A stretch of DNA of 64,000 nucleotides from Paenibacillus silvestris (GTDB lineage: Bacteria > Bacillota > Bacilli > Paenibacillales > NBRC-103111): positions 919,856 through 983,855 of the forward strand of contig NZ_WTUZ01000010.1 of assembly GCF_009882985.1 (NCBI RefSeq), read 5' to 3'. The position numbers and the translations under genes were made by a program. Shown piece after piece: positions 42,501 through 51,482 of this stretch. Every line of letters begins with the position of its first letter. The stretch's first letter is position 1. Under the pieces are notes generated by a model that was given only the letters and a program-made list of their open reading frames with translations, searched no databases and was not told the origin of the DNA.

Positions 42501-44733
42501 CAAGCTCTTGACGCTCTTTTAATAAATCAGAACCTAAGTTCATATGGTTGATGACATCGAATAAGCGCTGCTCTATTTGTGCTTCAGGCAAACACTTCAG
42601 CAGCCTGCGTGCGATGTGCAAATGTGTCTCAGCCAAATCAGATTGTTCGATCGAACCATATACAGCTTCCTGAATGGAATCATGCACGAACATGAAGCGA
42701 ATGTCCTGAGCCGCTGAATTGCCTTGAGAATCCGTGTAAAACTTATAATCCGTTCCAACAGGGATGATCAAACCTGTCTGGATAGAAATTTCCAGTTCTT
42801 GCAAGACTTCTTCAAATGACGTCATCGCTATGATCCCAAGCGCCTCGAGATCGAAGGTTGCCCCCAAGCAAGCTGCCTGCCGCAATAAATATTGCGTTCT
42901 GGACGGCATTCGCAGCAGTTTCTCAGCCAAAAGGAACATGAGATTGTCGGTAATTCGCAGCCTTTGGATTTCATTCATATCCCAGATCCACCGATTGGCT
43001 TCATAGCTGTAGGCTAGCAAATTTTGTTCATATAAGGCCGTTAGGAACTGCTTAACGAAAAAAGGGTTGCCCCCTGTTTTTTGCAGGACCAGTTGTGCCA
43101 ATTCCGCTACTTGCTGGTTTTCCGTCTTTAACGACTCCGCAACCAATTGTTTGACATCGCTGATTTCCAGCGCCTTGAGCACTATGCGTTCGGAAACAAG
43201 CCGCTCTGGCAGCTTGTCGAGCAGTTGAACATGCGTGGAAGATAACCAATTGGTGTCGTGTTCGCTTCGATAGGAACCAATGAATAGGAAATGCCGCATC
43301 TGCGAGTCGTTTAAAAGCAGATCAATGAACTGCAAGGAGGCTGCATCCGCCCACTGCAAATCATCGAGAAACAGGACGATTGGTCTATCTTTTGAGCAAA
43401 AGATGAGTAGAAACTGCTGCAATAGAAAATGCAAACGATTTTGCGTTTCTTGCGGTGGCAACTGCTTCGCGTTAGGCTGCTCGCCAATCAGCAGATCAAG
43501 CTCTGGAATGAGATCGGTTAATACTCTACCGCTCGTTCCAAGCACCTTGAGTAATTGCACGCGATACTCTTCAATTTGTTGATCCTTCTCCGTCAGAAGC
43601 TGACGGACCAGCTGCCGAAGTGCTCTCGATAGCGCATGATAAGAGACATGTTGTTTACCAGGTTCAAAACGTCCGGCCAAGAACCAACTATTGTCCTTCA
43701 TCACCATCTTCATCGTCTCTGCAATGAGGAACGATTTGCCGTAACCGGACTCCCCTGTTACCCAGACTGCTTCTACTGAGCCGTGAATAGCACGCGAATA
43801 GACGTGCAGCAGCTTTTCAATTTCTTGCGAACGCCCATATAACCCCTGCGGTATTTGGAACATATCGGTCATATCGTAGAGGCCAATAGTGAAATTCTGG
43901 ATTTCATCTGGCGCCTTGACCATCATCAGACAATGCTCAAGATCCTGAATGATCCCATAAGCACTTTGATAACGATCTTCTGCATTTTTGGCTAAGAGTT
44001 TCATCACAATTTCGGCTAGCGGCTTTGGAATGTCCATCCTGATATTGTCCGGAGAAACGGGTGTTACAGCAAAATGGCAATGAATAAGCTCCACGGGATC
44101 TTCTGTTTGAAAAGGAAGCCGGCCCGTGAGCATTTCGTAAAAAGTAACCCCCAGGGAATAATAGTCAGAGCGATAATCGATAATCCGATTCATTCGGCCT
44201 GTTTGTTCTGGGGACATATAACTTAGTGTTCCTTCAAGCTGATTTGGATCTAGCATTTCCTGTCGCTCTCTAGTAAAGGACGAGATGCTGAAATCCGCTA
44301 GCTTCATAATCTTTTTGTCGGGATTAATAATAATGTTGCTGGGCTTAATATCTTTGTGTATGACGTAACGCTGATGAATATTTCCGACGATCTTGACCAA
44401 TTGAATGGCTGCCGTTAAGAACGCCTGAAGCGACTGGCGAAACAATGGAAAATAAGCCGACAAGGTATCGCCGTCAAAGTCCTCCAGAACAAGCGCTATG
44501 CTGTTCTGATATTTCGGCAGCCCCAGCGGTTTCACAATACCGGATATATCAAGCATTTTGCCAATTTCATATTCTCGCTTCAGTCGTGCTACATCCGCAG
44601 AAACCGGAAAATCCGACCGGAGGGTTTTGATAATTACTTTTTCCATAGTCGGCTTATGGATGGCACGGAACAGCACGGTCCGGTCGCCTTGGTAAATCTG
44701 TCTGATCAATTCATATTCCGGCAAAATTAACAT
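39538..44733 (-). CDS. Ser/Thr kinase - AAA ATPase - GAF - histidine kinase fusion protein
   Basis: A 1731-residue multidomain signalling protein. Residues 1-270 are a Hanks-type kinase with Lys36 in KVIIK, the catalytic loop VIHKDIKPSN and ADFS in place of DFG. Near 290-600 is an AAA_16/STAND ATPase with Walker A VTGESGYGKS and Walker B VLFLDDLQWAD. Residues 650-1300 are helical, TPR-like. A GAF domain lies near 1340-1480, then a HisKA H box SNISHDLGTPLTSIQGYVE (His near 1507) and HATPase motifs (IIYNAIKFSAKGG, DTGVGISEEDLPHIFERFYK, SGGSGLGLAIAKEIV). No membrane segment was noted. Similar fusions are known from cyanobacteria and some Gram-positives. No partner response regulator is adjacent. 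Confidence 0.93.
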   Translation of the reverse strand: MLILPEYELIRQIYQGDRTVLFRAIHKPTMEKVIIKTLRSDFPVSADVARLKREYEIGKMLDISGIVKPLGLPKYQNSIALVLEDFDGDTLSAYFPLFRQSLQAFLTAAIQLVKIVGNIHQRYVIHKDIKPSNIIINPDKKIMKLADFSISSFTRERQEMLDPNQLEGTLSYMSPEQTGRMNRIIDYRSDYYSLGVTFYEMLTGRLPFQTEDPVELIHCHFAVTPVSPDNIRMDIPKPLAEIVMKLLAKNAEDRYQSAYGIIQDLEHCLMMVKAPDEIQNFTIGLYDMTDMFQIPQGLYGRSQEIEKLLHVYSRAIHGSVEAVWVTGESGYGKSFLIAETMKMVMKDNSWFLAGRFEPGKQHVSYHALSRALRQLVRQLLTEKDQQIEEYRVQLLKVLGTSGRVLTDLIPELDLLIGEQPNAKQLPPQETQNRLHFLLQQFLLIFCSKDRPIVLFLDDLQWADAASLQFIDLLLNDSQMRHFLFIGSYRSEHDTNWLSSTHVQLLDKLPERLVSERIVLKALEISDVKQLVAESLKTENQQVAELAQLVLQKTGGNPFFVKQFLTALYEQNLLAYSYEANRWIWDMNEIQRLRITDNLMFLLAEKLLRMPSRTQYLLRQAACLGATFDLEALGIIAMTSFEEVLQELEISIQTGLIIPVGTDYKFYTDSQGNSAAQDIRFMFVHDSIQEAVYGSIEQSDLAETHLHIARRLLKCLPEAQIEQRLFDVINHMNLGSDLLKERQELVSLLEFNLRAGRKAKSSNAYRSALQYYNKALALLNLVDNKEMEDLSFSIRLEKSEVLYLNGQADEAETSYEQLLLDARTNELKLEVYNLQVILYTNVGKQHKSVEVGLKALAEQGIRIPSEPTSANIFLAYLNLKAKIGRKNTLQLYDLPIMEDEYRFKLMSLMMSIAVSAYFVNTNLFVLFMFIMTKHALKYGNTPVMAYVYGSYGLILGSGFGDYQLGYQYGQLGERLNARFQSHQYRSKSHFSFGLFVTPWVKPLQVSLEHLNESFKSGIEDGDLVFAGYALTYQVLAKDFQGVALPEVQEDLNKNYRILEQTNHHDTLLMLEMLRMVIQNLEGKGGNPLIVGTDEEAEERFVQKLIIHPNQVILHEYKVKKMMLYYLFGQYDAALKTGKEAEPMQSVSFGLFHIPENYFYYTLSIAAVYKDATIFEQKTFAKMVVKMQRKMDKWATHCPENFSHLSSLMRAEWSRVTGNFQKAEQDYELSIRQAREQGFIQHEAIACELAGRLYKDAGREKIAKTYFIDAYYGYLSWGAKAKADELKLRYPNYLTSLKEQQDWSTTNISDYSLQALDFMTIMNTSRSLSSEVNLEQLIKRLMEIVTYSSGAERSILVLKEKESLYVEAEMLATEGKDSCTVSSVALETREDLPAAVIHFVARTKEGVVLDDAANNGIFTHDPYIRAAEGRSIFCEPILHQGNLVGVFYLENNLIRNAFTSDRLDIIKLLSAQAAISIENARLYNDLESKVKERTNELILMETSRRDLLSNISHDLGTPLTSIQGYVEAILDGVIQEPEEQRKYLSVVHMRIVGIQRLITDLYQLSRLETKQFHFQLAPTSCQTMVTQLFAKYELDCANAGITYTLDMANSEDEEMLLTVDTDRIEQVYANIIYNAIKFSAKGGFIHVHADIKGDPRELVIRVTDTGVGISEEDLPHIFERFYKVSKSRSTSGGSGLGLAIAKEIVQYHGGQIWAESRLGKGCSISFSLPVHRI

Positions 44734-44858
44734 AAAATCCTCCTAGTAAAACTTGCTGCCAGGTACTTCCACAGACAAACGCCCCTTAGCAATCAAGGAG
44801 CGCGTTGGCCTGGAATTATGTATTATCTGCTATGTATTACCTGATTGCCTACTATGTA

Positions 44859-46511
44859 TTACCAACCTATCATCTTGCCGTCCCAAGGAAGTCCCTTCTC
44901 AAAACGGTGCTTGTCATGCACATGATAAGGCTTCAATATATCGAGATGCCCCAGCTCAAAGGTATACATGTCCCATATTTTACATGGCTTTTCCTTCGAA
45001 CCATCTCGTTCAAGAATCGCATTAACCGCTCGACGCGCTGCTTCGTTTGCGCCTTCCATCGTGGCAAGGTTCGTATTTGTACGAACGTAATCAGCCGCTA
45101 AGAACAAATTCGGAATGGCCGTATATGCTTCTGGGCGGTCATCCCAAGTCCCGACACGGTTAATAAGCAGTGGCTCCATATTCGTACAGGCATGTTCAGG
45201 GTTATCAAACTGAATATCCGTATCCAGGAACCAGGAATGCAGGACTTCGTCTTCCAAAATAACGGCTCCATCCACATTCAAGCTTTTCTTCATCTGTGCC
45301 CAGACTTCTTCTTTAATCTCTTCAGCTGTACAAAGCGTGGCTGGCTTACCGTATAGAATCCCAGGTGTATCCCAATCAGAAATATCTACTGACAGCACGC
45401 CTTGAACTTTGCCATCGCCATATTCGCTCAGATGAACATCTGGCCAGAATTGTTTCTGTGAAACAGATGTGAGCGACCAAGGAGCATCCAAATAAATCAC
45501 ATGACCATGCGTAATTGTAATATCCTTTGTCAAATAATACTGGATCCCGTTCATCCAAGCCACAGAATCAACCAACTTCTGAACACCAGCAAGAGTTGGG
45601 TCTGCTTCTAACATTGCGTCAGTAATGAATTTCCCCATCACCTCTACCGGGAATGCGGCAATGTAGTAATCCGCTTCGACGTCGAAAGTTTCTCCGTTCT
45701 CCGTTACCTTCGCGCTTCTGATGACACCATCGACACAATCGATGCTCTCAACTTTGGCAGCCAAATGATAATCAACACCTTTTTCAGTTAAAAAGGATAA
45801 CCAAGGGTTCACCCATTTGTCATTCGTAGGACCATTCAAAAGTCGAACAAAGCTTGTACCTGGTGTCGTGATGTCTAGTGTCATCTGTGCGGCTACTGGA
45901 CCCACCGTTTGTGTATTAGCGATCTTGGACTGGCATGCTACAAGGGTTTTGGTGAAACCAGCGAATATTTTCTGGAAAGCAGGGGATTGCTGCTCCGCCT
46001 CGATGAACGTCCACCAATCGATCAGATTATATTCCTCGCGGATACGCTCCTCGCTAGAAGTCATGACTTGCCATAGCTTTCGTCCATATTGCTCCATATC
46101 ATCCATCGTCAAGCCCAAATTATTATCAAAAAGATCGCGGATAACAACCAGGAAGTTATCAAGGCTAAACTCAATTTTCGCGAGCAGAGGGAGCAAAGGT
46201 GCTGTAAAAGTCGCAATATCCAGCCTCGTCACTTCCATTAAATTATCATACACGGTTCCGTTTTCATAGGGTATTTGTTGTAAAGTATCAATCACATGTC
46301 TGTAAAAACGTGGAAACAGCCGGAAGCCATGCTCACCTGGAAGATCTCTTCTCCCATCGACACCGCTTCCTACAAAAGGCATACTTCTTGCTTTCCCGCC
46401 GGGTATAGTCTTAAACTCATAGACCGATACCTCATAACCTCTTGTAATTAATTCATGTGCTGCGCTCATTCCTGCGACGCCGCCACCCAAAATTGCGACT
46501 TTTTTCACCAT
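44859..46511 (-). CDS. FAD-dependent desaturase-like oxidoreductase (HpnE/phytoene desaturase family)
   Basis: A 550-residue flavoprotein. The dinucleotide motif KVAILGGGVAGMSAAHELIT and EFKTIPGGKARS open it; DLPGEHGFRLFPRFYRHVID follows, and the C-terminal flavin motif reads NLFLAADYVRTNTNLATMEG with ANEAARRAVNAIL. This is the amine oxidase/phytoene desaturase/HpnE superfamily. No other carotenoid or hopanoid gene is present in the window, so the substrate is unclear. GAGGGGGAATT precedes the ATG. It is a separate unit from the kinase gene 126 bp downstream. Confidence 0.85.
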   Translation of the reverse strand: MVKKVAILGGGVAGMSAAHELITRGYEVSVYEFKTIPGGKARSMPFVGSGVDGRRDLPGEHGFRLFPRFYRHVIDTLQQIPYENGTVYDNLMEVTRLDIATFTAPLLPLLAKIEFSLDNFLVVIRDLFDNNLGLTMDDMEQYGRKLWQVMTSSEERIREEYNLIDWWTFIEAEQQSPAFQKIFAGFTKTLVACQSKIANTQTVGPVAAQMTLDITTPGTSFVRLLNGPTNDKWVNPWLSFLTEKGVDYHLAAKVESIDCVDGVIRSAKVTENGETFDVEADYYIAAFPVEVMGKFITDAMLEADPTLAGVQKLVDSVAWMNGIQYYLTKDITITHGHVIYLDAPWSLTSVSQKQFWPDVHLSEYGDGKVQGVLSVDISDWDTPGILYGKPATLCTAEEIKEEVWAQMKKSLNVDGAVILEDEVLHSWFLDTDIQFDNPEHACTNMEPLLINRVGTWDDRPEAYTAIPNLFLAADYVRTNTNLATMEGANEAARRAVNAILERDGSKEKPCKIWDMYTFELGHLDILKPYHVHDKHRFEKGLPWDGKMIGW

Positions 46512-46977
46512 AATTCCCCCTCATTTTGGATCATATTGTAAAATAATCTGTAATCTATCATACCATCTAGGCAATTTGAATCATAGACTTTTAGTTCAAT
46601 AGAAATAGAAAAAAACCGAAAAACAGCACTGTTTTTCAGCAGAATTGGGTCTTGTCATTATTTTCGTAATTATTGTAGCCTAGATAAGCTAAGAATTATA
46701 AAATTCTCGTTTAATTTGCTAAAGCCTTGTTCCAAAACTGGGCGAAAAGGTGTACAGTAAAGTCAATGAAGTAATTAGCTTCACCTCAGGAACTTAACTC
46801 GACTATACTCCTATTTTCACCCCTTCTAATCCGAACAATTTTGATTTGATATAGCCAAAAAATTCGGCTTTACGTGTTCTTTTTTACGAACAGACTACCA
46901 AAATTCCTATATCTCACCGAATCATATATAATATAGGCAATGCTCAAATGATGCCATCAAGAGAGGATGGATTTTCC
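46512..46977. other. gene-free divergent promoter region
   Basis: No gene is seen. A perfect hairpin GAAAAACAG-CA-CTGTTTTTC lies at 46618-46637. A TATAAT -10 box at 46927-46932 is a likely promoter element for the pseudokinase gene 45 bp downstream; no clear -35 is visible. The rest is AT-rich. Confidence 0.45.
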
Positions 46978-48195
46978 ATGCATAACAAGATGGGTACACG
47001 ATACATACCGGGAACCCGGATCATCAGTTTACCTCAGGGCACTCTTCATGATGGAGAAGATGTATTTCTGACTCGTAAAGTTCTTCTTTATAACATAAAA
47101 CTTGCTCCCGGACAGATTGGCGCAGATTATATGAGAACCCTTCATCACAAGGCTGCTTTCATCCATGACGGTTTTCAGCATATTCTGGACACTTCCGTAG
47201 AAGAAGATTCTGTAACCATTATTTTACAAGCAAAGCCTGGGTCTTTATTTTCCCGCATAATCAATAAGAAGCCGTGGACGTTCCATCAAAATATTGCCAT
47301 GATTGCAGATCTGGGTGTCTCCCTGCTGGACGCCTTGGAGGAGCGGATAACTGGATTTTCCGTTGCCGCCGAAAACTTGTGGTTAGACGATCACCATAAG
47401 CTTACTGTTATCAATTATTGGGACGAGGGGGATGCGCAGACACAAGGCGCTATCGGTCTATGCCGTCTGATGCTTCAGCTCTTTAGCGGTACACAGCCGA
47501 GCACAACCCCGTTTGAAGTGATCCATACGCAGTTAGAGCGCACGCCTATCCCATCTGCGACTCCCGAGCAGAAAGCTGCACTTATTAAGCTCGTGAAGCT
47601 CATGTGCCAAGGCCAAGCCTCCTTGTCTTCCTTCGTATTTGGCTTGCGCAGCTTGCAGCCATCCAGCTTTAAGGAAGAAACCTTAGCTGCATCCATTCAG
47701 CGTCCTTCCCGGTCCCACAAGGCTCAGGAGATCGCCCACGTGGAGGAGGACATGGATGAGGAAGAAGAAACTGAGCAATATGACACAAAGAGCCGGCTAC
47801 GTAAGGTTGGTATCGGAGCATCAGCCGTTCTCGTTGTTGTTATTGCTGGTTGGATTCTTTGGCCATCTTCGGAGGAGAAGCAGCCGGTTGTCAGTACGCC
47901 TGTGCAAACCGCTACTCCGACTCCACAGCCAAGTACCCCCTCACCTACGCCTATCCCAACGAAATCTGGTGGGGATACCAATGAGCAGCCTGTGGAGGTA
48001 GAGATCCCCAATTTGGTCGGGAAAACACTTGCTGATGCCGAACAACAAGCCTTAGCTTTGAGAATACGTTACAAATATGTCATCGAAGCAAGCACTTCCC
48101 AAAGCGGAACGGTCTTTAAGCAAGATCCTCAGCCTGGGACTAAAGGACTGCAAGGTGACGTTGTGACGTTTTGGGTGAGTAAGGAAAGTCAGTAA
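46978..48195 (+). CDS. membrane pseudokinase with C-terminal PASTA domain
   Basis: A 405-residue protein. The ATG at 46978 has AGAGAGGATGGATTTTCC upstream; two ATGs ten codons earlier have no site. Residues 1-230 follow a Hanks-kinase layout, but the hallmarks are gone. The HRDxKPEN loop reads GFSVAAENLWLDD and the DFG position reads NYW. An acidic segment and basic KSRLRK lead to one helix, VGIGASAVLVVVIAGWILW, near residue 285. A Pro/Thr-rich extracellular linker follows, then one PASTA domain (IPNLVGKTLADAEQQALALR ... GTVFKQDPQPGTKGLQGDVV). It may sense muropeptides or scaffold PrkC-type signalling without catalysis. Confidence 0.82.
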   Translation: MHNKMGTRYIPGTRIISLPQGTLHDGEDVFLTRKVLLYNIKLAPGQIGADYMRTLHHKAAFIHDGFQHILDTSVEEDSVTIILQAKPGSLFSRIINKKPWTFHQNIAMIADLGVSLLDALEERITGFSVAAENLWLDDHHKLTVINYWDEGDAQTQGAIGLCRLMLQLFSGTQPSTTPFEVIHTQLERTPIPSATPEQKAALIKLVKLMCQGQASLSSFVFGLRSLQPSSFKEETLAASIQRPSRSHKAQEIAHVEEDMDEEEETEQYDTKSRLRKVGIGASAVLVVVIAGWILWPSSEEKQPVVSTPVQTATPTPQPSTPSPTPIPTKSGGDTNEQPVEVEIPNLVGKTLADAEQQALALRIRYKYVIEASTSQSGTVFKQDPQPGTKGLQGDVVTFWVSKESQ

Positions 48196-48202
48196 AACCT
48201 TA

Positions 48203-48260
48203 AGAAGAAAGAAATAGGCGCTCCCTCAATCATTGGATGATTTGGGATCGCCTCTTTCTT
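48203..48260 (+). terminator. terminator after the pseudokinase-PASTA gene
   Basis: AGGCGCTCCC pairs with GGGATCGCCT (one mismatch), flanked by AAGAAAG/CTTTCTT, with an inner AATCAT/ATGATT stem. A T-rich end follows. It starts 8 bp after the stop. Confidence 0.7.
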
Positions 48261-48274
48261 ATGGAGCTGAATCG

Positions 48275-48464
48275 AATAGCTGGAAAAACTCCCTTTATTT
48301 CAATCAAGTCCCTCTAGATAAATCTAATAACTGGAAAATTTCCCGTTAATTTTCTCCTTTCACCTTGTTTCCAAGCTCAATCAGCCGCATTAACAGGAGA
48401 AATTCCATTTATTCATGTCTGTAGTGTGTTATTGGGCGATTTAGCGGTAGTAATTCCAGTCCAT
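48275..48464. repeat. intergenic four-unit repeat ladder, family 2 copy A
   Basis: Four 25-nt units related to AATAACTGGAAAATTTCCCG followed by TTAAT lie at 48275-48299 (+), 48326-48350 (+), 48389-48413 (-) and 48440-48464 (-). Spacings are 51, 63 and 51 nt. The best unit is itself an imperfect palindrome (TAAC/GTTA and GGAAA/TTTCC). The locus fills the gap 48196-48589 between convergent genes together with two terminators; no gene is seen there. Confidence 0.72.
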
Positions 48465-48490
48465 CTAAAGAGGCTCCCAAAAGCTCAAAA

Positions 48491-48538
48491 AGGCTGTCCC
48501 TTAGTCATTCATTCAATGACTTTCGGGACAGCCTCTTC
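48491..48538 (-). terminator. terminator of the chemoreceptor gene, AGGCTGTCCC type
   Basis: AGGCTGTCCC (48491-48500) pairs with GGGACAGCCT (48525-48534), with an inner AGTCATT/AATGACT stem. It lies between convergent genes and can act on either strand. Confidence 0.78.
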
Positions 48539-48589
48539 TCATCTAACTTGACGACCAATTGCTTCATACCGAAATTGATTATACCTAAC

Positions 48590-50356
48590 TTATACCTTGA
48601 TTTGCTCGATAGACTTCCGCATTTCATCTGTGAGTCCGCTTAACGCATCTGCTGAATCAGCGATTTCCTGAGCAATTTTGAGCTGTTCATGGGTCAGCTT
48701 ATGGATATTCGTGGTGCCGTCCGATGACGATTTCGCAATATGCGCGATATCGACAACAGAGGCCGCGACTTCCTCGGAACCAGCGGACATTTCTTCTGTT
48801 ACCGAAGAGATCTCTTGAATCTGCTGAGATACGAAGCGGAATTGTTCCACAATATGACGGAAAAACTCTTCCGCTTTTATAGTAAGGTCAGCGCCCGTCT
48901 GAATCTCGCTCCGCCCTGCTTCCATCGCCTCTCCCATGCGCTCAATCTCACGATGAATATTCTGCAATAAAGACGCAATAAGCTTAGCCGAATCTGCTGC
49001 GTTATCCGCTAGCTTACGTACTTCTCCAGCTACTACCGCGAAACCTGCTCCATGTTCTCCGGCTCTCGCAGCTTCGATTGAAGCATTCAAGGCCAGCAAT
49101 TTCGTCTGCTCCGAGATATCGGAGATGGAAGACAAGGCAATACCGATTTCCTTCGAATGACCACGAAGGGAAACCGCTCGACGAAGGGCTTCATCCGTAG
49201 TTGTAGTGATCGTCACGAATTGTCCATTCATGTTCTGAACGATCGCTTGCCCCGATTGCGCACTTTGCAGCGCGTTGCCAGAAGCATCAGCAACGGTCAA
49301 AGAAGCTTCGGATATCCGGTGAATAGCCGTTGCCATTTCTTCCATGGAGCGAGCGCTCTCATTGGTACTGAATTGTACGGTATTCGCACCATCCGCTACA
49401 ACTTGCAGTGACGTATTCACATTCGTATTCATCTCCAGCAAACGATGAGCCTGTACATTGAAATGCTGAGTGGTTACCACAAACTGTTCTGATGTATGCG
49501 AAACATTGGATACAATCGTACGGAGCATATCGTTGATGTCGTTAGACATCTTCATCATCGCTCGATATACCGAACCAATTTCGTCAATAGAGTTCACCGG
49601 GTTAGCAGTTAATTGCTTCCTTGCGCTTAAAAAATCACCTTTAGCTATGCTCTCCGCACCTGCCCCAATCCAATGCAGCGGACGAAGGGCGCGGGTTACA
49701 ACGAGCATGACGAGTCCAAGTCCAAGAATTGTGAGAACCAGCATCAGTCCATAAATCGGCAGATTGCTTTTCAGGACACTGGAGGATATTTGCTCCGTCA
49801 CGCCTGCCTCGGTATCTATCCCAAGAACAGCAATGACTTTGCCTTCTTTATTTTTCACTGGTGAATAGGTTGAAATGTATTTGCCATATTTCGGATTATC
49901 GATAATCGCTGAGCTTGCCGAATCACCCTTCAACAGCGTCTCAACTTCCGTTGCAGCGATGTCTGTCTCCTCATTGATTGGAGAAGCGACATCCGAGCCC
50001 TTAGGTTGTCCATCAATCATTATAAGAGGCCTCTTCTGATCATCGAAACGCACCACATAGACATACAGCGCTCCAATTTGCGTACGATATGTGTCCAGTT
50101 GCTGTCTGATTTGCCAATAGAGATCATTTTCCTTAGGATCTTTCAAAAACTGTTCTAATTGACCAATGTCCATTCCTTTGGTATAGCTATCTGAAAGCCG
50201 AATACCGTAACTAGATATCGCCTCCATCCCCGCATGCTTGGCGTTTCGAAATTCCATTGTGATATAACCAGCAGATAATGCCAAAATTACGATCATGACA
50301 GCGGCTACAATACGAACCACCAAGTGTTTTCTGAACCAACGAACACTATGCAACAT
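48590..50356 (-). CDS. methyl-accepting chemotaxis protein
   Basis: A 588-residue transducer. Helix 1 is near residues 12-32 ([20 protein letters not shown]), with a periplasm-facing Cache-like sensor to about 205 and helix 2 near 208-228 ([20 protein letters not shown]). A HAMP domain follows, then the signalling hairpin [20 protein letters not shown] and [20 protein letters not shown]. The ATG at 50356 follows AAAGGGGAATATCAT; the frame is open another 30 codons without a site. The ligand is unknown. It is unlinked to other chemotaxis genes. Confidence 0.92.
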   Translation of the reverse strand: MLHSVRWFRKHLVVRIVAAVMIVILALSAGYITMEFRNAKHAGMEAISSYGIRLSDSYTKGMDIGQLEQFLKDPKENDLYWQIRQQLDTYRTQIGALYVYVVRFDDQKRPLIMIDGQPKGSDVASPINEETDIAATEVETLLKGDSASSAIIDNPKYGKYISTYSPVKNKEGKVIAVLGIDTEAGVTEQISSSVLKSNLPIYGLMLVLTILGLGLVMLVVTRALRPLHWIGAGAESIAKGDFLSARKQLTANPVNSIDEIGSVYRAMMKMSNDINDMLRTIVSNVSHTSEQFVVTTQHFNVQAHRLLEMNTNVNTSLQVVADGANTVQFSTNESARSMEEMATAIHRISEASLTVADASGNALQSAQSGQAIVQNMNGQFVTITTTTDEALRRAVSLRGHSKEIGIALSSISDISEQTKLLALNASIEAARAGEHGAGFAVVAGEVRKLADNAADSAKLIASLLQNIHREIERMGEAMEAGRSEIQTGADLTIKAEEFFRHIVEQFRFVSQQIQEISSVTEEMSAGSEEVAASVVDIAHIAKSSSDGTTNIHKLTHEQLKIAQEIADSADALSGLTDEMRKSIEQIKV

Positions 50357-50524
50357 ATGATATTCCCCTTTGTCGTCAACATCTTTTCGATTGTTTTCGA
50401 CATTTATTTTCGACAATGAATTGGAAAATCCTTCTTCAACCAACACTGATTTAGTTCTAAAGTCCTCTTAACAAAAAAAATGATCAGACAGATCCGCTCT
50501 GCCCAACCATTTTAGAAATTTATA

Positions 50525-50899
50525 TTAAGATTGTAAATCCGTATATTCATTGTTATCAGATAACCGCCCTAAGAAGGTAACGACGATCATTTTATATTGT
50601 GAATGGCCTGATTGAAGCTCTTTTTCTTCCATCAACTCAAATTCAGCAACCATTTCCACATCATCATCAATGATAAACATCGTCGGTTCGTTGCGGTCAC
50701 TGAGCCTAATACGTTCGTCTTCAAGTTTCTTTCGTACAAATAAGTTAACCTCTTCGAGATTCGTTTTTTCATGCGTAACGCGTTCCCCAAAGCGGGAATG
50801 AGCATGACCCGTTACGACGAGGTCGGCGATTTGCTTACCTGAAAGTATAGCAGCGAGAGGCTCGTAAGTACTCCACCGATTCATCTTCTTATCGCTCAT
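50525..50899 (-). CDS. hypothetical protein (124 aa) with HAHSRFGER motif
   Basis: The start MSDKKMNRWSTYEPLAAILS at 50899 overlaps the last codons of the preceding 56-aa gene, so the two are coupled. VVTGHAHSRFGERVTHE near residue 30 and the later MIVVTFLGRL recall the H-x-x-x-R pattern of small DUF4258-like proteins, but the match is weak. The protein is acidic and lacks membrane segments. A weak hairpin with eight T lies past the stop. Function unknown. Confidence 0.65.
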   Translation of the reverse strand: MSDKKMNRWSTYEPLAAILSGKQIADLVVTGHAHSRFGERVTHEKTNLEEVNLFVRKKLEDERIRLSDRNEPTMFIIDDDVEMVAEFELMEEKELQSGHSQYKMIVVTFLGRLSDNNEYTDLQS

Positions 50900-51059
50900 T
50901 CCCTGTATTCCACCGATGATTGGCTTCAATGATATCCATCATCTTTTTCATGGAAATTTGGATTTGTTCTTTTGAGGGCAGGGAAAGCGTGCTGTAGGTT
51001 TGATTAACAACATCCGTTAACACCGTATCAAACATAAATTCAAACTGTTCGTTATTCAT
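50889..51059 (-). CDS. small hypothetical protein (56 aa)
   Basis: MNNEQFEFMFDTVLTDVVNQ starts a 56-residue frame preceded by AAGGAGGGATTTCATA, one of the best ribosome binding sites in the window. The gene overlaps the next one by 11 bp in a different frame. It looks helical, with a Met/Lys-rich segment, and has no signal peptide. It is too short for many automatic gene callers. Function unknown. Confidence 0.65.
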   Translation of the reverse strand: MNNEQFEFMFDTVLTDVVNQTYSTLSLPSKEQIQISMKKMMDIIEANHRWNTGNER

Positions 51060-51200
51060 TATGAAATCCCTCCTTATTTACATGATTTTGGAAAATCACC
51101 TACTTACATCATATATCGAAGCGCTCGGAATATCAGCGCAATAATTATTTTCGTAAATACACCTCTAATTCTCAAAAAAACGCACATTTTTTTGCGCAAA

Positions 51201-51245
51201 AAAAAGATTGCAGCTAGATTTTAAAAATCTAATTGCAATCTTTTT
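51201..51245 (-). terminator. terminator of the comX-like gene
   Basis: AAAAAGATTGCA pairs with TGCAATCTTTTT, with an inner TAGATTTT/AATCTA pairing. On the minus strand nine T follow. It lies 37 bp past the stop of the small ORF, which supports that ORF being a real transcript. Confidence 0.88.
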
Positions 51246-51281
51246 GAGAGATTTGGTAAAATCAAGTAAAGATGATATGAA

Positions 51282-51467
51282 TTAAAACCAAAAATCTTCT
51301 TTTGGTTCGTTTTTCCTAGAATTGGTAAACGTTTTCATAATTGTCTGTTTTTCGTGATCTGAGACACCAGTCAGACCTTTAAGTGCAGACAATCTCTCGC
51401 TTACATCCAACTTTTTCAGTGAAGCAATTGTTGTTGATAAATCTGGTGACCATGTTGCACTAATCAT
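51282..51467 (-). CDS. comX: candidate ComX-like quorum-sensing pheromone precursor (61 aa)
   Basis: A 61-residue peptide starting MISATWSPDLSTTIASLKKL; AAGGGGGTATGTGT precedes the ATG at 51467. The part GLTGVSDHEKQTIMKTF and the following 14 residues align without gaps to B. subtilis ComX as I recall it: L, G, E, T, I, K and P coincide, and the Trp of the C-terminal EDFWF falls on the Trp that ComQ prenylates. It lies divergently next to comP-comA, whereas in B. subtilis comX precedes comP on the same strand. No comQ is in the window. A strong terminator follows. Identification rests on context and this short alignment. Confidence 0.62.
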   Translation of the reverse strand: MISATWSPDLSTTIASLKKLDVSERLSALKGLTGVSDHEKQTIMKTFTNSRKNEPKEDFWF

Positions 51468-51482
51468 ACACATACCCCCTTA

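Noticed and set aside
44817..44866. CTATGTATTACC repeated three times between the kinase and FAD enzyme genes
   Set aside because: The copies are short, irregularly spaced and AT-rich; one runs into the end of the FAD enzyme gene. Not distinguishable from chance or slippage.
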